DNA of 64,000 nt, from NCBI RefSeq assembly GCF_004027225.2, contig NC_044282.2:75092287-75156286 (forward strand). Direction: 5' to 3'. The stretch comes from Strigops habroptila (taxonomy: Eukaryota > Chordata > Aves > Psittaciformes > Psittacidae). Of the stretch, positions 11,501 to 23,500 are shown in pieces. Numbering within the stretch: position 1 is the stretch's first letter; every line of letters starts with the position of its first letter. The notes below the pieces were generated by a model. The model was not told the origin of the DNA. It made no database searches and saw nothing but the letters and a program-made list of their open reading frames with translations. The translations under genes were made by a program, and so were the position numbers.

Positions 11501-14500
11501 CCCACAGCAAACATCCATTCTCAGCTCAAGCTCATCGCATGCTCTGCGAAAGCCACCACGCTTCCTTTCCCTCAAGCAAAGCAAGTAACTTCTTACTCAT
11601 GACCATGTGGCAGAGCCAAGGGCTGGAAATACAGAACACAGCAGGACCTGCTGTGCTTGCCTCAGCCTTTCCAGAGGCAGCATTCCTGGCAGGAAAGCAG
11701 TTTGGGAGCAATACCTTGAACGCCCGAGCTTCCGAGTTGCGGTGAGTGACAGTCTCTCCCCCGCGCAACTTTGTTCTTCTTTTCTGTGTGCTAAGAGGCT
11801 GCGCCAGCCCATCGGGTCCTCCTTGTAGGAGAGCTGCCCTGCTCTCAGCTTCACGTACAGGACACCACCCTTGGAAAGAATTGATCTGCAATAGCAACAG
11901 TGCTTGCTTTAAATCACTACCCATACACAGTGAAGGAAATGTGACCTCCAACAGTTCAGGTGCAATAATATCACAGAATCCCAGAGTGGTTTGTGTTGGA
12001 AGGGACCTTAAAGCTCATCTAGTTCCAGCCCCCTGCCACGGGCAGGGACACCTTCCACTAGAGCAGGTTGCTCCAAGCCCCTGTGTCCAACCTGGCCTTG
12101 AACACTGCCAGGGATGGGGCAGCCACAGCTTCTCTGGGAAAAGTCTGTGCCAGCGCCTCAGCACCCTCACAGGGAAGAGCTTCTGCCTCAGAGCTCATCT
12201 CAGTCTCCCTCTGGCAGGTTAAAGCCATTCCCCTTGGCCTGTCCCTCCAGGCCCTTGTCCAAAGCCCTCTCCAGGTTTCCTGGAGCCCCTTTAGGCACTG
12301 GAGCTGCTCTAAGGTCTCCCCTTCAGGAGCCTTCTCTTCTCCAGGCTGCCCCAGCCCAGCTCTCTCAGCCTGGCTCCAGAGCAGAGCTGCTCCAGCCCTC
12401 GCAGCAGCTCCGGGACCTCCTCTGGGCTCACTCCAGCAGCTTCACGTCCCTCTTGTGCTGGGAAACTCTCAAGAGCACAATATTCCCACATGGGCTTTAT
12501 CCTAATTATTTAAACCCTGCCTCAGTCATGTACACACAGAAAACTTGGTCTCTGCAGGGCAAGCTGCCATCAAACAGTGATGGGATGACAGGCAACGGTG
12601 ATGAAGGAGGGAATGAGCCCTATTAATACAAGGAATATAACTTCCTGAAGCCATTGCAGGTTCTTGGTAGACTCTCTTAGGATGAGTTCCCAGCACCAAG
12701 GAAAACCATGCCAGTTGGTATCCACAGGTGCTGTGATGGTCCTTTCTTCATTAAAAACCAAACCAATAACCCACAAAACCAGAAAGCCAACAAGCCCTGC
12801 TATTCCTGGCCAAGCCTGTGAACAAAAGTGTGCAGCAGCTCAAAGTTACACTCTTGCCAGCAGCTGCATGTTTACCTCATTTGGAGTATCAGTTGCACCA
12901 TGAACTTTAGTCACTGGGCATCCTTAAAATAACTAACTTGTCTGTATTGAAACTGCTTAACGTAATATAGAGCAATTCATAGGTACTAAGATAGGAAAAT
13001 TATTTCTCACACATGTGTTTATCTCCAAAACACTGCCAGGCAGGTCCCTACTGCTCTAAAGGGCTGAGGACAACATCTCATATGAGAGCTGACAGATTCA
13101 AAGCAGCTGGAGACCCAGAGAATAGGTAAGTCCCAAAAGCAGCAAGTTCTTCAGTCACCTCTGCTGGTTTCTGCTGCGGCAGCACAGGAAGGCTCTTCTG
13201 GACAAACAAGCACTCAAGTGTGGTAACGTGAAGCCATGAGAACGAGGCTGGCTTCTGCCAGCTCTGGTGCAGCAGATGAATCCATATGTGCCTCCTGATC
13301 TGAGGAACTTGCACTCCACATCAGTCCTGCTTCTTATCTTTAAAGGCAGGACCCAGCGATGCTGCATTGTGGTGCCTAATTCAATCTCAATAGTGGCGTT
13401 TGAATGAACTACAAAACCCATGTTATTGATGAAAGATGCAGCTGGCTTCTCAGCACTACTCACAGCAACAAGTTATGCTGTAGGCTGTTAGGGGCAAAGA
13501 TGAGAATGATGTTACCCACAGATAGTGTATTCCGGTAAGACTTCTGTTTTTCAGTTGCCACACATTTAAACAGAGAGGTTAAAGGCAGCAGCAGCACTTT
13601 GTATACTTCACGTGAGAAAAGCAGCACTTCACAAAGCATTAACAGTTACTGAACTGTAACAGCAGTCTGGGAAACATGACATCACATCAACTCAAAACCA
13701 AACTAAAAGCATGAGTTGAAGAGGGTTTTTGGTCCTGCTCAATCCCAATAGCTGCGGTTTCTACTATCAGGTTTTCCCCTGCTCTGTTTTTGCATGAGTT
13801 ATTCACATCAATAGGTGAAACCAACTACGCAGTTTCTTTCTTCACCCTAAAGTGCTGTTAAATGCACAACAGTGAAGCCATCAAAACCAGACTTCTTTCT
13901 GAACTGTAGGTGTCACGAGTACAGGAGGCTTTAGAAAAGAATTAGAAACTACTACTACAAGGTCATTAGTCAGTTAAGCATTGTAGTATAATGTATTATA
14001 AAGAATACTTACTTCAGATGATTTGTTCCCTTGCTTAGATCTATTAGTAATTCCCAGTACCGTGGTCCCTTCACCCTGATCTGTCAATGGAAGCATTGCT
14101 GTTACTAGATATAACCAGAATGATGAATTTAAAGAGTTTTCTACACAAGCCTACAGTCCTTCTTCAGCCCTTACAGGAGCACATGCCCTTTTGCAGTGCT
14201 GCCCACCCAGAAAGCTCAGAAGGAAGAGCACCTTGTTTTGCTGTCCTACAGTGAAGCTTGCTGGCACAGGGAATTCCCTGCTACAACAGGTCTTGAAAGC
14301 ATTATGATAAAGACCAAAGAGGAGCATGTGGCATGATTTAACACGTGCTCTACAGTCACAGGATTGTCTTTGGAGCCATTACTATGGGACAGCGTTGTCC
14401 AGAGTCTGGCTAAGGTTGGACAGGGAATCAGAGAAAGGTCACTCAATCTCTGTTCTTCCATTGTTTGTGACACAACATGGGTGATTAAGTTCTTCATTAA

Positions 14501-17500
14501 AAGGGAGACTTCCTTTACCTGCTTCAGTAAGTGAAGCTCTGGAAGGAGCGTGGGTGCCATCAGTTCCTCGGTGGCTTCTGCATACCACTGCGTGCCCTTC
14601 AAAACACCACCAGTGTTCACACATTAGTAAAGCTCACTTTTGTGTGAAAAGAAAGAAAACTTTCATCTCATTTTTAACAACTTCATTGGCAGATTCAGTC
14701 AGTTTCTGTTCCTGAGTTCTGAGTAAACACATGACTTAGCATTACCTTTATGTCAGGAAACATAAGCCTAAACTAAAGGTATTTCCCATCAATGTATCAA
14801 CACAACATTGTGCAAGTCAGGCACACTTCAACTGAAATCTGAAGGTTTGAGTAATAAACTATGTCCTGAACATGCAGAACTCTTTGCCAGAACCACAAGG
14901 GATCCATGCTGCACCTCTTCTCCCAGAATCCCTTTCTTTGGTCCCTTTATGAGCATCATCTGTCTCACATGAGCCTCCACAAAAGAAATCCCACAGAAAG
15001 GAGTCCTTCCCAAAAGAGACATCATGCAAGCACCAAGGATAAACGCCAAGTTGCCCATTTCAGCAGAATTAGGAGATGACTTTTCAAACCAGAGATGGTT
15101 CCAACCACCTCTGTGCCTTTGAAAGCCCTTCCTCCTCAGAAAGAGGATACTGGGTCACTCACTGCACAACTGTTTGAAGACTTTGTGGTGCCTTCTCCTT
15201 GTCCTGTATTCTGCTCTCAAGGCGACATCAAAGCACATACAAGGTGTGAGTGGGCTGAGCACAACCCTTCTATGCACAGAGTTTGGCTCCTCTCCACCAC
15301 AACTTGAAAACAAACCCAAGACTGCTGGCCACAACAATGAGAAGAGCATGCCTTTGGTAGAGAGCCTTCAGTTGTCTCCCACACCTTCTCAAAGGCCCTC
15401 ACTCCTCCAGATACTTTACCTTATATGTCACCTCTATCAGTGCATAACAAGGAGTGTTTGAATCCACATCAACGGGCGTTAAGAGCCTCGGTTCTGCTGC
15501 CAGCACGTAGAGGTGACGCAGAGCCTGAAGGTGGTACCTGTGTGTGGGAACAAGGAATTCAGCTCTGTGCAGAACAGGCAGGGAATAATCCCCAAACACC
15601 AACTACACACAGCTCACTAACCAAACCCAGCTGTTGATGAAACTAAAGGGAAGTCTGGAGTAATGCAGCAGGTTTTGTACTTTTCTAATGTGTTAGCTAA
15701 CAGAACAGGGCTTAATGAATTGTAACTAAAGCTGACTGAGTCACAAATGGACAGATCTTGCATGAAAAATCTTTTCAGCTGAGCAAACTGGAACAGCCAA
15801 GTCACAGGAGCACAGCTTAGACCCTCAGGAAACCTGCTTGCAGCTCCCCACTGCTCAAAGATCACTACCATCACCTGGTATCTTCACTTATTTCTTCTGG
15901 TTTCCAGTTCTTTTTTTGTTTAAACCTCCAAATATTCATTTCCAGAGCACGTAGGTACAAATTCTAGATCACCTGCCTCTAGATAACAGCTTTTGTAAGA
16001 TGATTGAGCTGCAGGAAACATGAACCCTTGCAAACCCTTACCGATTGTCCGTGCTGTGAACCGGGAAGTGCGGGTACAGAGCACAGAGGAGAGCAGCAAT
16101 GGAGGAGTTGGAAGTGCTCAGTGAGTATCTGTAGAAGAACATTTACCTATTAGTTTCTGTGCTAACAAACACTGGCCAGAGGCGTTCAAAGTATTTTGGT
16201 GTCCCAGGGAAGGACAGTAGTGAAGGGCATAGAGGCAAAGCATTTACAAATGTGTTCCTACAGCAGTCAAAATAACCATGTAGTGGTAGGAAATAAACAC
16301 AAGCCACAAGCCAGAAACATTCCCATGGCATTTAAGTGATGCAGTATCTAGAAGACAACAGGACTTTCATTTGCAACAGAAGATGGTTGGACTTGATGAT
16401 CTTAAAGGTCTTTTCCAACCTAGTTGATTCTGTGATTCTATGTCTTTATGCATCCAGACAGTATTGGAAGAAAATCAAGTGAAGTGCCCACTGCTAAAGC
16501 TTTTGCAGGAGAGGTGAAAGATAAAACCCTTGTCTTTGGAAATGGGAAGTTACCTTCCTCCTCCCAGGAAGAGCAGCCCCAAAGCCATGTGGTGAGCCAG
16601 GTGGAACCCATAGTTCATCTCTCCACCCGTCTTCTTGTGCATGAACCGGCAAAGCTGAAGGACTTTCAGGTTTCCAGAGCCAGCCATCACCATCGCAAGA
16701 GCCAGCAGCAGGACACTCAAGCATGTTTCTAGGTTGTAGTGACCTGTCTTCAAGCAGAATAGGGAGAGCATTATTACACTTCTGCGGTCAAACACACGCT
16801 TCTGGTTGGCTTAATACACTGGTTTCTACCCCAGAGTTCAAAACCCACATTCTGCAGAGAGAGGGAGAGCAGAGAGCAGCAAAGCCCTTAAAAATGATTC
16901 ACAGCCCTGCCACATTCTGTAGTAATATTGAGAAGTAAAAGGGATGGGTTTGTTACCATTAAGGTTTTGGTGAGGGTTATCAAAGTGCATTACACAGCAA
17001 AACCTCCCCCTTTTCACTGAGAGAAAGCTAGAAAGAACTTACTATTGAGGCTGTTGGTGCTGACAAACACTTGAGGAAATCTGTTGCATATTTGTACTGG
17101 AAAGAAGAGAAATGCATATTAAATATAGACCTAAAAGATGAGTTATAGCTCGATGGAAAGTGAAGGGAAAAATAAACCCTCTTACCAAGCACTTAAATGC
17201 TGCCAAGTTTTCTGACCCAGCAAATCGAAATCCCAGTGACAAACACGCTCCAGCAATGATGTAGACATGGGCTTGCCTAGGAGACAACACAAACAGGAAA
17301 TGACTCAATGCTTCTCTCGTCCTCATCTGAATACACATCCCAAACTCCTTCAGAAGTAGTAAAAGAGGAAAAAAATTGAAGAGACAGACTTATCATGTAG
17401 AGGAAACAGAGTAAAATCCCCTAACTAACAAGGGAGAGGGGTTTTCCTGCTGGTATCTCTATAGAGTTCAGCTGCACTTTGCAGAACAACTTTTTCCATG

Positions 17501-20500
17501 TTACTTACGCCAGGGTTTCTAAACTCAGGTCTTCAGAGGAAGGCAGCTCTGTTGCCTGAAGGGATATACTGTTCTCTCTTATGATCTATGAAAAGAGATA
17601 GAAAAATTAATCTAGAGAAAATGATTAACTAACTGAAACTGGGCATCAAGGGTTCATAAGTGATACAAAGCAGGTCTGTTTCACAGGCATATAAATATGT
17701 TTGGGTTTTCTTCCCCCCACATGCTATTGCTCCATTGTGCTTCTGATCCAGTGCTCTGGATTTAGTCCCTTAAAGATTTGTAAAACAATGGCAAGATTTG
17801 TGTCAGCAGCACAATGCTAAGTATGTACTCAAAAAGAGAGAAAACAGACCATGAATGAGACCTCCAAGACGCCACACAGACCATGAGCATCCTGTTATTT
17901 CTGATAGATATTGATCTAATTTGGTCTTTAAAATTCCATATAACATATTTCAGAGTATCAGTGCTGAAAAGCTATTCCTAATGCTCAACTGAAACCTTGA
18001 AGCAATGTTGCACCTCTCTCTTGCTTGGTCAATGTGGAGATAAGTCTAAACCCTTTCTCTCCCTGGAATCACTTTGTGTCTTCAACGGTTGCATCCCTCC
18101 TCCATCCTCTCCTTTTTAGGATGATGGGATGGGAGCCCCAGTGCTCCCATAATGACATAGGAATCCAATGTAACACCCATCTCTGCCATGTGAACAGGAT
18201 TAATGTACATTTTCCTGTGCAGCTCATGTGACCATGGAAGCGTTCACATGCAGAACCACCCAGTGAGATGTAAAATTGGAATGAAACATGAAATGTAAAT
18301 ACCTACTTGAGGCACGTTTGCTATTAACCCACTTGGAGTTGGGCAAGATGTCATCCCACAGGATCAGGCACCGAGCCAAGGTCTAAAAGAAAGCCAAAGA
18401 CAATAAGGAAGGAAAAAAAGCTACACAAACATCAGTGGTATTTTTTAATGCACTGATTGCATCCACAAACAGACAATCCAGGTACCCACTAGCAGCTTGT
18501 CACTGTTTCTCAGCCTTCCTATCAGAAATGACAAAGCAGCTTTTCAGAGATGCAAATTCTGCTTGCAGGAAAAAGAACCACAGAACAAATCCTGTATCAT
18601 AAAGTCTCTATCTTTAGGTGGTAAACTGAGATGAAAATTCACTACTTAGATGCTGAGGCCTAACTTACATTTTATCTGTGAAATTAATTACTAAATAATG
18701 GGAAAAGCAATAAAAACTTATTAAACATTTAACATTCCACATAAAATGTATCATTCAAATAATTCCTCAATATATTCTGTCTCTAGTGCTGCATGACAAG
18801 CAGCTTACTACAAGCTGACAGTGAAGGTATGAGTTTGGCTGGCAAGCAACAGGGGTACCAGCTATCAAAGGATTCTGGGATGTGGCTGGATTAAAACCCC
18901 AAGTAATAGAGTTTTTGTATCATTATGTAGACTGAGAAATGAAACAGAAGAAAAATCTTACCCTCAGTAAAAGGAACTCTGGTTTTACAAAGTCCAGTAA
19001 ATACAATGGTGTCTGTGCTTGAAGCCAGTCAGCAATGGATCTGCAGAGCACAGTAAGGAATTTGGGTTTTCCACATCATACTTCAGCAACGCACAAAAAC
19101 TGAGCACGTCTCACAAAGCAGAGCCAACATGACAGCAGGTTACACTGCTGTCACAGCTTACTGCCACGTGTCTGAGCAATTCCAAGGTTCATACCTGTTG
19201 TTAGTCTTTAGGTAGATCATAGCAAGGGCAAGTGTGGCACCAGGACAAGTAACATCCACATTTATGGTGTCTCCCTCCTGTGAAAACACAACACATGCTT
19301 TCAGAGCATCACTGCACTTGATGTGGATACACAGTCAGTTTGTGCAGAATCACACCTCTCAGACTTCTAACTACTGCTGTCTTCAGCTTACATGTGCAAA
19401 AATCAACACATACCTTGATTTGATAACTGGGAGACTTGTGCTTCTCCCTGTGCATTCCTGCCTGGAATCTCCTGTGACCCCCAACCATGTACTTGGTAAA
19501 GCTGCCTCCGGGAACGGTTGAGGTCTGACATGCCTATCAGATTGCTTCCATGCTAAGGGATGAAGAGGAGGAGAAGAATTAATATGGAAGTGCCTTCCTA
19601 TATGAGTGAAAAAATTGCTTTGGGCCCAAAGCAGTTGGAAGTCAAGGATGAATCGGCTCTTATCCCCCCCACCTCAATATGTAATGATTCTTCTATTAAC
19701 TGCAGTTGCAATTGAGAGACACTTACCCCAGGCAAACCATGCCTAAGGCTAGCCCAGATTGCGAGGGGAATAGGACTCTCTGTCTGTGCAGTACTCCATT
19801 TCTGGTCCCAGGGGGACGTCCTGGGAGAACACAAACCACTGAAATCCATCTTCTAAAGTTCCAGCTAAGTAATAGTTAGATGTAACCATATAGTAACAAT
19901 ATAGAGGAATTAAGCTCTATATTCCTAATGAAATGAGCAAAAACATCTGTCCCTTCCCAATAAAGGCAGCAAAGTTCTCAGTGGAATTACAAGTGACTGT
20001 CACTTAACCCACCTATCACCAAATGGCAAACCCCTCCAGAAGCAGTACAAGTTGCTGTTATGTCTAGCTGCTGCCAGAAAAGATTGCACCGATTAAATGA
20101 CCAGCTTAACTTACAAATAAAATCAGAAAAACTACGCACAGAATGAGGACACAGCTCAGATCAGATTGTTCAGAATCAACTTTTAAAGGCCACTGTTCAG
20201 AAAGCCTTAAGCGAAATTCAGAACAGACCTCAGCACGTGATGGCTGTACTTCCACCACCCTAGTGAGCCAAAAGGGCTTGTCTTTGCAAGAGGAAAGCAC
20301 TTTTCCCCCCACCCAGTGCCTTCACCTCTGGTTTCTACAGGGGGGTCATGGACAGATGTGAGAAACAACGAATGTCTGGGGAGCATCAGATGCATTGGAT
20401 ATACAGTGTGCAACATCTGCTCCAAAGCTGCAGGGGGTCAGGACCTCTGCAGAATGGCACCTGGGACAGCAGGAATGTGTAGTTACAGATCTCCTTTTAC

Positions 20501-23500
20501 CAAGTAGCTGGCAACCCCAGATCAGCTCTGATCAGACAAGATTTCCAGATGCAAAAAGGATCTAAGTCCAGCAATGACGCTGCCACGTCTCTTCTACTAA
20601 ATTCAGTGGTTGTTCTATGCTATACAAGCACATGGTCCACAATAACTTCTGTTCCTCTGGAAACAGAAGATGAGGTTTGGAAAATGAATACTGGGGTGGG
20701 AGATGCACAGTTAAAATGCTCATGTCCCTGATGCACTGTGCAGATCATTCACACGTTGTGAATCTCCCAATGCCCTCCCCATTTCTTCCAGTGCCAGCAC
20801 GTACCTATTTCAGCCAGCAGAACCTCAGCTGTGTGCCTGTGCGCAGTGCCCTGATAGACAAGGCCTATTCCTATGACAGCAGCCACCTGCACGTTGTGGG
20901 GGACATCCAGCTCTGTGGAGGTTGGTGGCAGCAGGGCAGGTATGTGGATGCTCAGGAGGCGCGTAATGGCCATGTCCATTGTGCCCAACTTGGCGGCCGA
21001 CACGCCAAGCAACAGTCCAATGCTTGTCATCTCATGGCCCTGAGAAAGGAAACAAAGAGCAACAGCCAAAGAGATCAGAAGTGTTCAGCAAAGGGAAAAC
21101 ACTCGTCCCAGTGTCTCATTCACCTATCCCAGTGAGCTGTGCACAATGAGGTGAAGGAGGTGATCCTGCCCCTCTGCTCTGGTGAGCCCCCACTTGCAGC
21201 ACTGTGTGCAGTGCTGGAGTCCCCAACACAAGAAGGACATGGAGCTGTTGGAGCACGTCCGGAGGAGGCCACAAGGATGATCAGGGGCTGCAGCACCTCC
21301 CGTATGGAGACAGGCTGAGAACATTGGGGCTGTTGAGCCTGGAGAAGAGAAGCTGCGTGGAGACCTCAGAGCAGCTTCCAGTGTCTGAAGGGGGCTACAA
21401 GGATGCTGGAGAGGGACTCTTCATCAGGGACTGTAGTGATAGGACAAGGGGTGATGGGTTCAAACTGAAACAGGGGAAGTTCAGGTTGGACATAAGGCAG
21501 AAGCTCTTCCCTGTGAGGGTGCTGAGGCGCTGGCACAGACTTTTCCCAGAGAAGCTGTGGCTGCCCCATCCCTGGCAGTGTTCAAGGCCAGGTTGGACAC
21601 AGGGGCTTGGGTGACATGGCCTAGTGTGACGTGTCCCTGGCCATGGCAGGGAGTTGGAACTAGATGATCTTAAGGTCCTTTCCAACCCAAACCATTCTGG
21701 GATTATATGATTTAGTGACAAAACTGTTGAAAATCTTTCAAACAGAAATGAAGTCCTGCACTACTGACATGAATGAAGCAACTCTCATATTCTCCTGCAC
21801 CAGGAATCTTCCAACTCAGTGTTTCAAAGACATCTGCTGACTTTTCTTTCTTGTTTTCTTTAAAGAATTCAAGTCCTACAGGTATTTCTCTGTTTTTTCT
21901 GAAGGAGGGCTCACCTTAGTTAAGTAGTCGTGTATGTTGAGCGTGGCAAGCTTTGTGAGATGCCCGTTGAGCCCCAGAGCCATGAGGAAGCCAGCGTACT
22001 CATTTGCTAGTTCAGCAATTTTGGGCTTGTTGTAGACAATCCAAGCAGAGTCTATCTGGGAGGCAGGTGCTATCTTCAGGCCAGCAGCCACCCCGTTGTG
22101 AAAGCTGGCCCAGCAGGCCATGTTAGGAGGCACATCGATGTTGCCACTGTTCAGGTCCACAGTGGTGTTCCTGGGAGGAGCACGGCCTGCCAGTGAGAGA
22201 ACCAGTAAAACAGGCAGGTAAAGCCACACTGCTTCAGAAACTGCTTTCAGCTTCAGGAGGGTGCCAAGGGAGTGAACACTGACAGCATGTGAGGTACCAG
22301 TTCTGATCTGAGACAGCCTCAGTATCTTCAGGCATGTCAGAAGACAGAAGCACAGCACAGCAAGTAAACATGGAGTAACGTAATGGTTACGTTATTACTG
22401 GGGTGATGGTTGGACTTGATGATCTTCAAGGTCTTTTCCAACCTGGTTGAATCTATGATTCTATGACTTTGCAGTATCTGTGTCCTGTATGACCCCAACA
22501 CTGACCAGCTGCTTCACTTCTCTCTGCTTCTCAGAATGTACCCGACACAACATCTCAGTGTTTGATAATAACACTGGCCTTGACCATTCCAGGAGAAGAA
22601 ACTGGAAGGTGGCAGATTCAAAACCAAGAGGAGCTACTTCTTCACAAAAAGCACACTTAAGCAATGAAACTCTTTGTAGAAACATACTACAAAAATTACA
22701 AGAGGTTCAGAAAGAAATGGGATAAACTCCATCACATTCTGTTAAATAATGAATTTCTCTGGAAGAAAACTGCTGAGGCGCTGGCACAGGGTGCCCAGAG
22801 AAGCTGTGGCTGCCCCATCCCTGGCAGTGTTCAAGGCCAGGTTGGACACAGGGGCTTGGAGCAACCTGCTCTAGTGGAAGGTGTCCCTGCCCGTGGCAGG
22901 GGGTTGGAGCTGGAGGAGCTTTAAGGTCCCTTCAACCCAAACCACTCCACGATTCTAAACCACTGACCAACATACCCGTTAGATTCAGCTTCGGGATGGG
23001 CAGCTGCTCTGTTGGAACAGGATGGTATGAGAACAAAGTGAACATCCCTCTTCCAACAGGTAGGGCCATGGTTCGCTGGCAGAGCTGCAACAACCTGTTA
23101 GGGAGATGAAAGCAAGACCAAGCCAACTGCTTAATATGGAAAATTTTCCATACACATGATATAAACTGAACCTACAGACGACAGGCACTGGACAGACCAT
23201 TTTTCTTCCTGGCTAGATAACATTATCTTTCCTTTTTCAGCAGGCCAAACTTCTGAACCAAATCTTTAGTCCTCACAAGATGAATCTCAAAGCTATACTT
23301 TAGCTGACATCATGTTGAAACTTGCCACTATCTTCCCCTTAAAGATAGATGCTGGTTAAATAAATCTATGCTATGGAGAATTCAGCAGCCATCTCAGAAA
23401 CAAGGTGAAAGGAGAAAGCAAACCAAGCCGACTGCTGTGTGGGATCCTGCTATGACTGGTGCTCACATCTAGTAACAACCTGTGTACTGAACTAATGATG

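Noticed and set aside
13078-13463. Two overlapping minus-strand frames in ANAPC1 intron 40-41 that look protein-like
   Set aside because: I could not match either to a family. They overlap each other in different frames, and APC1 continues correctly without them. A decayed pseudogene fragment remains possible; a protein search would decide.
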